Shown: positions 1 to 9,308 of the stretch, one piece after another
Numbering within the stretch: the first letter of the stretch is position 1
Layout: each line of letters begins with the position of its first letter
Assembly (NCBI GenBank): GCA_945872875.1
Contig: CAMCBB010000007.1
Location: forward strand, 1-29,343
Direction: 5' to 3'
DNA: 29,343 nucleotides
DNA from: Flavobacterium psychrophilum
GTDB taxonomy: Bacteria; Bacteroidota; Bacteroidia; Flavobacteriales; Flavobacteriaceae
Notes under the pieces: generated by a model
What the model was told of the DNA's origin: nothing
The model's input: the letters and a program-made list of their open reading frames with translations, nothing else
Database searches by the model: none
Translations under genes and position numbers: made by a program

Positions 1-1199
1 AAAAAATAATCAATCCTTTATTTTTTGGATTGAAATTAAAAGATACTAAAAAACCAATAGTTTCTGGAGTTTATGTTTATCCAATTGATGAAAATTCGGT
101 TGTGAATGAGTCAAAGATTCCAGTAATGTTAAGTTTGTCTTTGCAAAAAGATGGCACTTATATTTCGGATAAAGTAATGGCAACCGGACGAATTGGATTC
201 GGTATAAACGCTTCCGATTGGGATGATGTTTCATACAACGCTAACGGCGTGTATAAAACTCAAATAATTTCAAATGGCACTCCTGTTTTCGGTTATGAAT
301 TAGATCAAATGGTGTTTGATGAAGGACGCTATGTGAATGCTTTTATAGATTATAGCAGATATAAAAAATCACACCAAAGGGTTCAAAAATTATTCATGAA
401 AAATCCTTTTAATTGGAGTAATATCTATCAAAATGTAGCTGATGGGATATATAATGTAACTCCAAATTTTACAAGTAATCAAAGGATTGAAGTATCTGAT
501 TTCAATCAGAATAAAACTATTATTTCAGTGCCAATTCAGTATTCAAACCAAGAAGCAAAAGTTCTAAGTCAAGAAAAACCTACTAAATTTTCAGTAAAAG
601 CAAAAGTAGATGCTATTTTTGAGAAAGATAATTATTCAGTTTTTTTTCCAGCGGGAACTTTTTATGACGATTACTATTTGAATTTTGAAGTAAAAAATAA
701 GGTTCTATTTTTGCACGAAGATGTTGTTCCCGCACATACTAATTTTACCATAACCGCCACAGATGATAAGGCTTCTGAAGCTGATAAGAAACAGATGTTT
801 ATTGCATCTTTTAATGGGAAAAAATGGACCTACAATTTCACAAAATTAAATGGAAACAACTTTACTTGTAAATCAAAAACCTTAGGAAAGTTTGCCTTAA
901 TGAAGGATACCATTGCTCCAAAAATTAAAATTTCAAAAAGTACAGAAGGGAAATGGCTAAGCGATCAAAAAAGTATTAGTCTGTCAATATATGATGAGTT
1001 TTCGGGCGTAAAAACCTACAATGGATATCTTAATGATCAATGGGTATTGTTTGAATATGAATCTAAACTGAATAAAATTACTCACATCTTTAAAGATAAT
1101 CTTCTTTTGGAAGGAGCTAATAAATTGAAAGTAATTGTAACCGATAATGTAGGAAATTCCACTATCTTTGAGACGCAATTTAATAGAAGTCAAAAATAA
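1..1199 (+). CDS. C-terminal part of a probable M23-family metallopeptidase (5' end outside the window)
   Basis: The reading frame is already open at the left edge: codons upstream of the first possible start (a TTG at 30) encode an in-frame stretch reading NPLFFGLKLKD. The window therefore holds only the C-terminal ~398 residues. The segment resembles the region that follows the LytM/M23 peptidase domain in large Bacteroidetes M23 proteins, where an NPLLFG-like sequence precedes beta-rich domains starting with a KKPIV...VYP motif. The rest looks like extracellular beta-sandwich (Ig-like) sequence, with a TAPKIK-type linker near residue 300 of the visible part. No HxxxD or HxH zinc motif is visible; the peptidase core would lie upstream. 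The TonB-dependent receptor follows after 10 bp, so the two are probably co-transcribed. The family assignment rests on recalled sequence similarity and gene context, so it is moderate. Confidence 0.6.
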   Translation, partial: KIINPLFFGLKLKDTKKPIVSGVYVYPIDENSVVNESKIPVMLSLSLQKDGTYISDKVMATGRIGFGINASDWDDVSYNANGVYKTQIISNGTPVFGYELDQMVFDEGRYVNAFIDYSRYKKSHQRVQKLFMKNPFNWSNIYQNVADGIYNVTPNFTSNQRIEVSDFNQNKTIISVPIQYSNQEAKVLSQEKPTKFSVKAKVDAIFEKDNYSVFFPAGTFYDDYYLNFEVKNKVLFLHEDVVPAHTNFTITATDDKASEADKKQMFIASFNGKKWTYNFTKLNGNNFTCKSKTLGKFALMKDTIAPKIKISKSTEGKWLSDQKSISLSIYDEFSGVKTYNGYLNDQWVLFEYESKLNKITHIFKDNLLLEGANKLKVIVTDNVGNSTIFETQFNRSQK

Positions 1200-1209
1200 T
1201 ACAATCCAT

Positions 1210-3678
1210 TTGAAAACAAGAAATAAAGTTTTATCGCTACTTTTTTTCCTAATTAGCACCTTCATTTTCGCGCAAAATGCAAAAGTTACCGGTATAGTTT
1301 TAGATGAAAATAATAAACCAGTTGTAGGCGTAAATGTTAGTTACAAAAGTAAATCATCAGTTACCAATACTAATGGTTTTTATGTAATTGAAATTCCTTC
1401 CAACCAAAAAGTAGTTTTGGTTTATACCCATATTTCTTTAAAAAGTATCACTGCAACATTCGAATTAAAACCGAAAGAAGTTTTAGATTATAATCCGATA
1501 ATGAGTTCTAAAAACGAACAATTAGAAGATGTTGTAATTACAAGTAAACGAAAAAGAGTTCAAGGAATAGTAAGTATTGACACCGATGTGGTTAAAAAAG
1601 TCCCTAGTTTATCCGGAGGAGTAGAAGGGATAATCAAAACTTTGCAGGGTGTAACTTCCAACACCGAATTGAGTTCGCAATATTCAGTTCGAGGCGGAAA
1701 CTACGATGAGAATTTAGTTTATGTAAATGAAATTGAAATATACCGTCCGTTTTTAGTTCGTTCAGGACAACAAGAAGGATTGAGTTTTACCAACACCGAT
1801 TTAATTCAGAATATTGATTTTTCTGCTGGAGGTTTTCAATCTAAATATGGAGATAAAATGTCCTCGGTTTTGGATATAACTTATAGAAAACCAACCAAAT
1901 TTGGTGCTTCAATTGAGGCTAGTATGCTTGGAGGAAATATTTCTTTTGAGGGAATTTCTAAAAATAAAAAATGGAGCGCCATAACCGGTGTTCGTTATCG
2001 TGATAACTCCCTATTAGTTAATAGCCAAGAAACGCAAACCAATTACAGACCTACTTTTGCAGACATTCAATCGAATGTGAATTTCAATTTGAATAAAAAA
2101 GTACAGTTTAGTTTTTTAGGAAATATTTCAAGAAATAAATACAACTACCAACCTTTAACACGACAAACGAATTTTGGTACTTTGAACAATCCAATTGCCC
2201 TTCAAATTTTTTATGAAGGACAAGAAAAGGACCAATATCAAACATTATTTGGTGCATTTAAAACAAATTATATTGCGTCTGAAAGAAGTACTTATAAGTT
2301 AATAGCCTCTGCTTATCACACTCAAGAACAAGAATATTTTGATATTGATGCTGCCTATTTCTTGGGAGAAGTGGATACAAACATTGGATCAGAAACTTTT
2401 GGAGGAGTTACCTATAATAGAGCTATTGGAACACAATTAAATCATGCAAGAAATGATTTGGATGCACTAATTTTTAATGGTGAGATTAAAGGAAATCACA
2501 ATTTGAAAAACAACCACCAAGTGGAGTGGGGTTTGAAATTTACGCATGAAAGTATTCGTGACCGAATTGTAGAATGGGAGGTAGTAAATGATGCTGGATT
2601 TAATGTGAACCCACCAAGTGTGCCGCCAAGAGATGATCCTTATTCGCCTGCATATACAGGACCTTTAGTGCCATTTCAAAATGTGCGTGCGTTAAATTTT
2701 GTTAATATTAATAGATTTTCAGGCTATGCCCAATGGAGTACAAAAACCACTCTTGGAGACAATCAAATATGGTTAAATGCCGGAGTTAGAGCTCAAAATT
2801 GGATGGTTTCTGGTGATGTGGCTACCGATGCTAAAAGTCAAACAGTAGTTAGTCCAAGAGCTCAAATTTCTTTAAAACCAGATTGGGAAAAAGATATGAT
2901 TTTTAGATTCTCAACTGGTTTTTACTACCAACCACCATTTTACAGAGAATTGCGTGATCAATTTGGTGCAGTAAATCCTAATGTAAAAGCACAACAATCT
3001 ATACATTTTGTATTGAGCAACGATTACAACTTTAAAATGTGGAATCGTCCATTTAAATTGGTTAGCGAGGCCTATTATAAAACAATGAGTGATGTAAATA
3101 CGTACTCGATTGAAAATGTTAGAATTCGTTACCGTGCTAATAATGATGCGGTTGCTTATGCTTATGGGTTTGATTGTAGATTGAATGGTGAATTTGTTCC
3201 TGGTACTGAATCATGGTTTAGTTTTGGATACATGAAAACCGAAGAAAATCAAGATGGCAGAGGTTATATTGCAAGACCAACAGACCAACGATTGAAATTT
3301 GGAATCTTATTCCAAGATTATATGCCAAATATTCCCAATGTGAAATTATATTTGAATTTAACTTACAATACAGGATTGCCTGGCGGATCACCCTCCTATG
3401 CTGATGCCTATGAATACCAAAGTCGTTTGAGAGATTACCGTCGTGTTGATGTTGGTTTTTCGTATTTATTTACAGAAAAAAATAACGAGCGTCCCGAAGG
3501 TCATTGGTTAAAGAAATTTAACGATTTGTCATTAGGTTTTGAAATTTATAATATGTTCAATAACCAAAATGCAATTACCAATACTTGGGTTCGTGATGCT
3601 TATACTAAAAATCAATACGGAATTCCAAATTACATGACCACACGCGTCTTTAACATTAAATTGACTGCGAGATTATAA
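1210..3678 (+). CDS. TonB-dependent outer-membrane receptor with carboxypeptidase-regulatory-like domain
   Basis: Outer-membrane beta-barrel transporter expected to take up a large substrate using TonB/ExbBD energy. I chose the TTG at 1210 as start (822 aa) because it places a clean signal peptide at the N-terminus (KTRNK, a hydrophobic stretch, then IFAQ) and begins 10 bp after the upstream stop. An earlier TTG at 1168 would overlap that gene and put 14 polar residues before the signal. No ATG is available near here. Domains: carboxypeptidase-D regulatory-like beta-sandwich at about residues 25-95, a possible TonB box EDVVIT near 106, plug domain about 105-215 with VRGGNYDE from 160, then a barrel ending in an aromatic-rich strand (TTRVFNIKLTARL). 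There is no SusD partner nearby, so this is not a classical polysaccharide-utilisation pair. The substrate cannot be told from sequence. It converges on the ABC exporter with an 11-bp gap and no obvious terminator. Confidence 0.9.
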   Translation: MKTRNKVLSLLFFLISTFIFAQNAKVTGIVLDENNKPVVGVNVSYKSKSSVTNTNGFYVIEIPSNQKVVLVYTHISLKSITATFELKPKEVLDYNPIMSSKNEQLEDVVITSKRKRVQGIVSIDTDVVKKVPSLSGGVEGIIKTLQGVTSNTELSSQYSVRGGNYDENLVYVNEIEIYRPFLVRSGQQEGLSFTNTDLIQNIDFSAGGFQSKYGDKMSSVLDITYRKPTKFGASIEASMLGGNISFEGISKNKKWSAITGVRYRDNSLLVNSQETQTNYRPTFADIQSNVNFNLNKKVQFSFLGNISRNKYNYQPLTRQTNFGTLNNPIALQIFYEGQEKDQYQTLFGAFKTNYIASERSTYKLIASAYHTQEQEYFDIDAAYFLGEVDTNIGSETFGGVTYNRAIGTQLNHARNDLDALIFNGEIKGNHNLKNNHQVEWGLKFTHESIRDRIVEWEVVNDAGFNVNPPSVPPRDDPYSPAYTGPLVPFQNVRALNFVNINRFSGYAQWSTKTTLGDNQIWLNAGVRAQNWMVSGDVATDAKSQTVVSPRAQISLKPDWEKDMIFRFSTGFYYQPPFYRELRDQFGAVNPNVKAQQSIHFVLSNDYNFKMWNRPFKLVSEAYYKTMSDVNTYSIENVRIRYRANNDAVAYAYGFDCRLNGEFVPGTESWFSFGYMKTEENQDGRGYIARPTDQRLKFGILFQDYMPNIPNVKLYLNLTYNTGLPGGSPSYADAYEYQSRLRDYRRVDVGFSYLFTEKNNERPEGHWLKKFNDLSLGFEIYNMFNNQNAITNTWVRDAYTKNQYGIPNYMTTRVFNIKLTARL

Positions 3679-3689
3679 TAAATAAAAGT

Positions 3690-5537
3690 TTATTCAAAAC
3701 TTTGCATCAAAACCAATTTAGAATAGGTTCCGTTTAATGCTAAAAGCTCGTCATGAGTTCCTTGTTCCACTATTTCGCCGCGATGCATCACCACAATTTT
3801 ATCTGCTTTTTGAATTGTAGAAAGACGGTGTGCAATAACAATTGAAGTTCTGTTTTGCATCATGTTTTCTAATGCTACTTGAACAAATTTTTCGCTTTCT
3901 GTATCTAATGCAGAAGTAGCCTCATCTAAAATCATAATTGGAGGATTTTTCAATACGGCACGAGCAATGTTCAATCGTTGTTTTTGTCCACCCGATAGTT
4001 TGTTTCCAGCGTCACCTATGTTGGTGTATATTCCGTTTGGTAAATCGTTTACAAATTCATACGCATTGGCAACTTTTAATGCTTCAATAATTTCCTCATC
4101 GGTTGCATCTAGTTTTCCTATAATAATATTACTTTTAATAGTGTCATTAAAAAGTATAGAATCTTGAGTCACTAATCCTAACAGATGACGAAGTGAATTC
4201 ATTGTCATGTCTTTAATATTAGTGTCATCAATTTTTATGGATCCTTCTTGCACATCATAAAAACGCGTAAGTAGATTAGCAATCGTACTTTTTCCGCTTC
4301 CTGATTGACCCACTAAAGCTACCGTTTTACCTTTAGGAACCTGTAAAGAAAAATTCTTTAATACATTCTCCTCTTCATATTTGAAGTTAATATTTTCAAT
4401 TAAAATTTCTTTATCAAAAGATTCTTTAACTAAGGCATTTGGTTTATCAGTAATGGCATTTTCAACTTCTAAAACTTCAAAAACCCGCTGAGCAGCTGCC
4501 ATTCCACTTTTTACAGCATAAGTGGCTTTTGAAATTGCTTTCGCCGGAGTTAAAATGTTGTATGCCAATCCCATGTAGGCTAAAAATTGTGCTCCTTCAA
4601 GAACCGCTTTTCCATTTGGTAATTTATCAACGAGTACCATATTACCCCCAAACCAAAGTAATACAGCAATAACAATGATTCCCATAAATTCACTAAATGG
4701 TGAGGCTAAATTGTTTTTTCGTCCAATGCTATTGGATAATTTTAATAACCGTTCAACCGAATCATAGAATTTTTTCTTGAAACTACTTTCTGCATTATAA
4801 CTTTTAACCACTTTTAATCCAGAAAGACTTTCTTCTACAATGGAAATTAAATAACCAGCTTCAGATTGGATGGTTTGTGATTTTGATTTTAATGATTTTC
4901 CAATTAATGAAATGATATAACCAGAAATTGGAATGAAGATGAAAACAAAAATGGTAAGTTTTACACTTATTGCAAACATTGCAGCAATCGTGAAAATAAT
5001 GGTCATAGGTTCTTTAACAACCAATTCTAAAATAGCAAAAAAGGAATTTTGTACTTCACCAACATCACCAAGCATTCGCGCCATAATATCTCCTTTTCTT
5101 TTCTCGGAATAAAAAGATATTGGTAAATCAATGATTTTGTTATACATCTTGTTTCTTAAATCTTTTAAAACCCCATTTTTCAAGTGCATTAAATGGTTGG
5201 ATGCTAGATAATTAAACAAGTTTTTTAGTAAAAAAGTAATGATTATCAATACAATAACTAGTAAAAGTGCATATTGTGGACCGTAATTATTTTGTAATTC
5301 CGTGATGTAATAATAAAGGTATTCTTTTCCAAATTTTGTTATTTCCCAAATAGAAGTATATACTGGTTTTTCAGTAACCTTTTCTGCATTGTCAAATAAT
5401 ACTTGCATCATTGGTATTAAAGCAATGAATGACAGGGTACTGAAAAGTGCATATAATATGTTATAAATTACATTCCAAACGACATGAAATTTATAAGGTT
5501 TTATAAAAGGAAATATTTTTTTAAGATTCTCGTCCAT
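3690..5537 (-). CDS. MsbA-like ABC exporter (fused permease and ATPase)
   Basis: Inner-membrane half-transporter of 615 aa that would act as a homodimer. Family members flip lipid A-core, other lipids or drugs across the inner membrane. The N-terminal ~345 residues form the type I exporter membrane domain (hydrophobic segments around 20-45, 88-110, 165-210 and 283-303). The nucleotide-binding domain has Walker A GQSGSGKST (410-418), signature LSGGQ (514-518), Walker B IMILDEA (534-540) and H-loop His570, so the ATPase looks intact. The ATG overlaps the stop of the upstream mutase gene by one base (TAATG), which implies translational coupling. The neighbours are a glycosyltransferase and a phosphohexose mutase, which favours export of an envelope lipid or glycolipid over drug efflux, but the substrate is inferred. 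Confidence 0.9.
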   Translation of the reverse strand: MDENLKKIFPFIKPYKFHVVWNVIYNILYALFSTLSFIALIPMMQVLFDNAEKVTEKPVYTSIWEITKFGKEYLYYYITELQNNYGPQYALLLVIVLIIITFLLKNLFNYLASNHLMHLKNGVLKDLRNKMYNKIIDLPISFYSEKRKGDIMARMLGDVGEVQNSFFAILELVVKEPMTIIFTIAAMFAISVKLTIFVFIFIPISGYIISLIGKSLKSKSQTIQSEAGYLISIVEESLSGLKVVKSYNAESSFKKKFYDSVERLLKLSNSIGRKNNLASPFSEFMGIIVIAVLLWFGGNMVLVDKLPNGKAVLEGAQFLAYMGLAYNILTPAKAISKATYAVKSGMAAAQRVFEVLEVENAITDKPNALVKESFDKEILIENINFKYEEENVLKNFSLQVPKGKTVALVGQSGSGKSTIANLLTRFYDVQEGSIKIDDTNIKDMTMNSLRHLLGLVTQDSILFNDTIKSNIIIGKLDATDEEIIEALKVANAYEFVNDLPNGIYTNIGDAGNKLSGGQKQRLNIARAVLKNPPIMILDEATSALDTESEKFVQVALENMMQNRTSIVIAHRLSTIQKADKIVVMHRGEIVEQGTHDELLALNGTYSKLVLMQSFE

Positions 5538-7264
5538 TAGTTTAACTGCATTGAATCAATAATATTATTAATTTTTTCGTCTAATTCTTTTTCAACTGTT
5601 GTTGCATTTTCAATTTTATCCAAAGGCGCATTAACACTAAAATAGAATTTGATTTTTGGTTCGGTTCCACTTGGACGCGCACATATTTTTGATCCATCTT
5701 CTAAATAATAGATCAACACATCCGATTTTGGTATTGAAATAGATTCAATTTCTCCGGTAAACATGTTTTTGGCAGTCGAATTTTGATAATCTTCAATGCA
5801 TACTACTCGTTGTCCATTTATTTCTAAAACTGGGTTTTCTCTGAGGTTGATCATCATTTGTTTAATTTCTTCCAATCCAGATATTCCTTTTTTGGTTAAC
5901 GAAATTAAATGTTCTTTATAAAAACCAAAATCTATATATAAGTTTAATAATTCTTGATATAAAGAACTTCCAGCAGCTTTTGCTTGAGCTGCAATTTCGC
6001 ATACTAATAAAGTTGCTGCAACAGCATCTTTATCACGAACGGCATCACCAACCATGAACCCAAAACTTTCTTCTCCGCCACCAATAAATTGCAATTCAGG
6101 AAAATCTTTTATGAATTTTGCAATCCATTTAAAACCGGTTAATCCTACTTTACATTCAACCCCATAAGCAGCACCAAGTTCCATAATCATCGGAGTAGAA
6201 ACTATGGTAGAACCAATAAATTGCTTTCCATTAATTTTCCCAGCTCGTTTCCATTGTTCTAATAAATAGGCCGTCATGATCACCATGGTTTGATTTCCGT
6301 TTAGCAAAATCATTTTGCCATTGGTATCTCTAACTGCCACGCCCAATCGATCTGAATCGGGATCAGTTCCTACCACAATATCACCATTCACTTTTTCAGC
6401 AAGAGCTAAAGCCATGCTTAAAGCTTCTGGTTCTTCGGGATTAGGTGATTTTACTGTAGGGAAATCTCCATTTGGTACTTCTTGTTCTGCAACAATATGT
6501 ACATTGGTATATCCTGCTTTTGTCAATACATCGGGAATCGATTTAATTGAGGTTCCGTGAAGTGAAGTATATACAATTTTTAAATTATCTTTTGCAGAAG
6601 CTGGGGTATTAAAACTAGCATTTTCAATAGTTGATTTAATAAATGCTTGGTCAACTTCAATGTCTATGTATTCAATTAAATCTTCATTAGCATCAAATTT
6701 TATTTGATCGTACGGAAGGGCTTCTATTACTTGGATAATTTCTGCATCTTGAGGTGGAACTAATTGCCCACCATCTTGCCAATACACTTTATATCCGTTG
6801 TATTCGGGAGGGTTATGCGAAGCTGTCAATACTATTCCTGCGTGGCATTTTAAATATTTTAAAGCAAATGATAATTCGGGAGTAGGACGTAAGTCGGAAA
6901 ACAAAAACACCTTAATTCCATTTGCCGAAAAAACATCAGCAACTGTTTTAGCTAAAGTATTGCTATTGTGACGACAGTCATAAGCAATTACTACTTTTAA
7001 TTCTTCTCCAGGAAATGCTGTTTTAAGGTAATCGGATATTCCCTGTGTGTTTTTTCCTAGGGTGTATTTATTGATTCTGTTGGTTCCGGCACCCATTATT
7101 CCTCGCATTCCGCCAGTTCCAAATTCTAAATTTTTGTAAAAACTTTCTTCTAAATCTTTTGGCGAAGAAGCCATCATTTCGCGAATAGCAGTTTGAGTTT
7201 CCTGGTCAAATACCGGAGTCAGCCATTCGTTTACTTTGTTTAATATACCTTGATCTATTTGCAT
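5537..7264 (-). CDS. Phosphoglucomutase/phosphomannomutase (alpha-D-phosphohexomutase family)
   Basis: Cytosolic enzyme of 575 aa that interconverts hexose 6-phosphate and hexose 1-phosphate, feeding nucleotide-sugar synthesis. All four family loops are present: the phosphoserine loop TASHNP (147-152, Ser149), the metal-binding loop DPDSDR (301-306), the sugar-specificity loop GGEESFG (396-402) and the phosphate-binding loop RPSGTEPK (530-537). Length matches the long phosphoglucomutase/phosphopentomutase-like group (about 570-590 aa) rather than the shorter ~460 aa AlgC/GlmM group. GEESFG at the sugar loop is typical of glucose/mannose-type enzymes, but exact specificity cannot be read from sequence. 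It lies 39 bp downstream of the glycosyltransferase and its stop overlaps the ABC exporter start, consistent with one operon. Confidence 0.92.
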   Translation of the reverse strand: MQIDQGILNKVNEWLTPVFDQETQTAIREMMASSPKDLEESFYKNLEFGTGGMRGIMGAGTNRINKYTLGKNTQGISDYLKTAFPGEELKVVIAYDCRHNSNTLAKTVADVFSANGIKVFLFSDLRPTPELSFALKYLKCHAGIVLTASHNPPEYNGYKVYWQDGGQLVPPQDAEIIQVIEALPYDQIKFDANEDLIEYIDIEVDQAFIKSTIENASFNTPASAKDNLKIVYTSLHGTSIKSIPDVLTKAGYTNVHIVAEQEVPNGDFPTVKSPNPEEPEALSMALALAEKVNGDIVVGTDPDSDRLGVAVRDTNGKMILLNGNQTMVIMTAYLLEQWKRAGKINGKQFIGSTIVSTPMIMELGAAYGVECKVGLTGFKWIAKFIKDFPELQFIGGGEESFGFMVGDAVRDKDAVAATLLVCEIAAQAKAAGSSLYQELLNLYIDFGFYKEHLISLTKKGISGLEEIKQMMINLRENPVLEINGQRVVCIEDYQNSTAKNMFTGEIESISIPKSDVLIYYLEDGSKICARPSGTEPKIKFYFSVNAPLDKIENATTVEKELDEKINNIIDSMQLN

Positions 7265-7303
7265 TTATGAATAACTTTAATAGAATTTTATATTCGAATT
7301 GAT

Positions 7304-8263
7304 TTATAAATTTATTTCGGTAGCAATTTTATATCGTTCCTCGTTGTTTTTTGTTCGTAGGATTATTTCACCTAAGAATCCGGCAAGAAATAATTGTGAT
7401 CCAATAATCATGGAAGTTAAAGCAATATAAAACAACGGATTTTGAGCTACTAAAATCGTTGGCTCATGAAATACAAACAGTTTGGTTAATTTGATGATTA
7501 TTATGGAAGCGGTAGAAAGTAATCCAATTAGAAACATCAATACTCCAGCTGCTCCAAAGAAGTGCATCGGTCTTTTTCCGTAACGGGTTAAAAACCAAAT
7601 CGTAATTAAATCTAAAAAACCATTGATAAAACGGCTCATGCCAAATTTTGATTCTCCATATTTTCGTGCTTGATGGATTACTACTTTTTCTCCAATCTTG
7701 CTAAACCCTGCATTTTTTGCTAAAACCGGAATATAGCGGTGCATTTCACCAGAGACTTCGATATTTTTAATCACAACATTTTTGTAGGCTTTTAATCCGC
7801 AGTTGAAATCATTTAAATAAACTCCAGAAGTTTTTCTGGCAGCCCAATTAAATAATTTAGACGGTAAGTTTTTGGTCACAACATGATCGTAACGCTTCTT
7901 TTTCCAACCTGAAACCAAGTCAAATTTATCGTTAATCACCATATTATATAGCTCCGGAATCTCATCTGGGCTGTCTTGTAAATCGGCATCCATTGTGATA
8001 ACTACATCACCTTGTGCTTTATTAAAGCCGGCATGTAACGCTTGCGATTTTCCGTAGTTTCTTAAAAAACGAATTCCTTTCACATTAGAATCCTTAGCAT
8101 TAAGACCCTCAACAACTTGCCAAGAAGCATCGGTGCTGCCATCATCTATGAAAATTACTTCATAAGAATACTGGTTGGTATGCATGACTTTTACAATCCA
8201 AGAATGTAGTTCAGGTAACGATTCTTGCTCGTTTAATAAGGGGATTATTATTGATAAATTCAT
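7304..8263 (-). CDS. Family 2 glycosyltransferase, DPM1/GtrB-like, with C-terminal membrane segments
   Basis: 319-aa enzyme predicted to transfer a sugar from a nucleotide donor to a polyprenyl phosphate on the cytoplasmic face of the inner membrane. The GT-A domain has LSIIIPLLNEQESL at the N-terminus, IDDGSTD (39-45), RNYGKSQALHAG (68-79) and the metal/donor motif DADLQD (92-97). After about residue 230 there are two long hydrophobic segments (around 235-262 and 275-305), as in bactoprenol glucosyltransferases. The start lies 6 bp downstream of the DUF4199 gene, so the two are almost certainly co-transcribed. The sugar is unknown; the adjacent phosphohexose mutase would fit glucose or mannose. 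Confidence 0.9.
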   Translation of the reverse strand: MNLSIIIPLLNEQESLPELHSWIVKVMHTNQYSYEVIFIDDGSTDASWQVVEGLNAKDSNVKGIRFLRNYGKSQALHAGFNKAQGDVVITMDADLQDSPDEIPELYNMVINDKFDLVSGWKKKRYDHVVTKNLPSKLFNWAARKTSGVYLNDFNCGLKAYKNVVIKNIEVSGEMHRYIPVLAKNAGFSKIGEKVVIHQARKYGESKFGMSRFINGFLDLITIWFLTRYGKRPMHFFGAAGVLMFLIGLLSTASIIIIKLTKLFVFHEPTILVAQNPLFYIALTSMIIGSQLFLAGFLGEIILRTKNNEERYKIATEINL

Positions 8264-8269
8264 TAAGTA

Positions 8270-8809
8270 CTATAAGCTTTTATTAGGGTCTTTTTTTACA
8301 ATTGCGCCAACAATTAATGAATACAACAATCCAAAAAACGCATACATAACTATTGTAACTGGAAATACAATGTATTGACTCATGAATTTTTTTGTCATTG
8401 AAAGAGCCATATCCATTTGTTCAGAAGTCATGTTAGGATTTTTCTTCAGGATCTCAGTTTTTGTAATTGCAAGAATTTGATCTCCAAAATCTGGAAAAAT
8501 CAAGTTAAAGATTAAATTAAAAACGGCATAAATTATTGCAGCTATAACTGAAATTGAAACTCCAATTTTTAAACACTCAGAAAAAGTAACAAAACCATTA
8601 TTTAATTTTTTATAATTGGTACAACCTAAATAGATAAATAATATTGGTAGAATAAGATAATTTAACATATTTATTATTATGCCAAAACTACTTCCTGCCA
8701 ACTTTTCGATCCCCACAATGAAGGTGATTACAAATTGTAAGACCATTATTAATCCGAATAGCACTCCTAGAGTAATTCCAGATTTAGCTGGAGTAACTTT
8801 ATTTTCCAT
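8270..8809 (-). CDS. DUF4199-type integral membrane protein
   Basis: 179-aa protein with four predicted transmembrane helices (about residues 13-35, 42-62, 80-105 and 145-170) and a charged cytoplasmic-type loop at about 110-140 carrying lysines and methionines. The architecture and sequence (SGITLGVLFG at the first helix, GxxxxF between helices 2 and 3, a final ALIVGAI-like helix ending in KKDPN) match the DUF4199 family common in Bacteroidetes, whose function is unknown. It is the first gene of the minus-strand unit that continues into the glycosyltransferase 6 bp downstream. A TATATTTG promoter motif sits just upstream. A membrane partner for polyprenyl-linked glycan synthesis is a context-based guess only. 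Confidence 0.82.
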   Translation of the reverse strand: MENKVTPAKSGITLGVLFGLIMVLQFVITFIVGIEKLAGSSFGIIINMLNYLILPILFIYLGCTNYKKLNNGFVTFSECLKIGVSISVIAAIIYAVFNLIFNLIFPDFGDQILAITKTEILKKNPNMTSEQMDMALSMTKKFMSQYIVFPVTIVMYAFFGLLYSLIVGAIVKKDPNKSL

Positions 8810-8833
8810 TTGATTTAAATTAAAATTAATCTA

Positions 8834-8841
8834 CAAATATA
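8834..8841 (-). promoter_or_regulatory. Promoter -7 element for the DUF4199-glycosyltransferase-mutase-exporter unit
   Basis: Read on the minus strand this is TATATTTG, an exact match to the Bacteroidetes TAnnTTTG -7 element, 25 bp upstream of the ATG. No clear TTG is seen at the -33 position. The plus-strand rpmE2 promoter lies about 60 bp away, so this is a divergent promoter region. Confidence 0.5.
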
Positions 8842-8897
8842 CTAATTCCATTATTATGGTATATTATATATTTCAAATAAAAAAAGTACTACAATCG

Positions 8898-8927
8898 TTG
8901 GTTAATTAAAAAATAATTGTAGTTTTG
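8898..8927 (+). promoter_or_regulatory. Strong Bacteroidetes-type promoter of rpmE2
   Basis: TTG at 8898-8900, a 19-bp spacer, then TAGTTTTG at 8920-8927. This fits the -33/-7 consensus and spacing used by the Bacteroidetes primary sigma factor. Transcription should start near 8933, giving an untranslated leader of about 100 nt before the L31 gene. The bases after the -7 element (CACTC) are shared with the rpmH promoter. Confidence 0.8.
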
Positions 8928-9033
8928 CACTCTTAAATATTAAAAACAGAATAATAAAAGTCGTAGCAAGTTCACACCTTTTTAAATAAAAGCTTCAGAA
9001 TAAACTACTTCATAACCAATAAAGATTTACAAA

Positions 9034-9282
9034 ATGAAAAAAGGAGTTCACCCAGAAAATTACAGATTAGTTGCTTTCAAAGACATGTCAAACGAAGATG
9101 TTTTTATCACTAAATCTACAGTAGAAACTAAAGAAACTATCACTCACGAAGGAGTTGAATATCCAGTTTTTAAAATGGAGATTTCAAGAACATCTCACCC
9201 ATTTTACACAGGTAAATCTAAACTTATCGATACTGCAGGACGTATTGATAAATTCAACAGCAAATACGCTAAAAAAGCATAA
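9034..9282 (+). CDS. rpmE2: 50S ribosomal protein L31, type B (zinc-independent)
   Basis: 82-aa ribosomal protein of the large subunit, forming part of the bridge to the 30S head. It has the typical type B sequence: MKKGVHPENYRLVAFKDMSN at the start, TISRTSHPFYTGK-like core (here ISRTSHPFYTGKSKL) and DTAGRIDKFN near the end. It contains no cysteines, so it is the zinc-independent (C-minus) form. The gene has its own strong promoter, a leader of about 100 nt and its own terminator, so it is monocistronic. No type A rpmE is in the window, so it may be the only L31 of the cell. Confidence 0.96.
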   Translation: MKKGVHPENYRLVAFKDMSNEDVFITKSTVETKETITHEGVEYPVFKMEISRTSHPFYTGKSKLIDTAGRIDKFNSKYAKKA

Positions 9283-9308
9283 TTTTTTTAAGTGTTCAAA
9301 TTTTATTA

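Noticed and set aside
984..1265. 93-codon open frame on the minus strand spanning the receptor start
   Set aside because: Overlaps the M23-like gene and the receptor signal peptide on the opposite strand; low-complexity, hydrophobic and without support.
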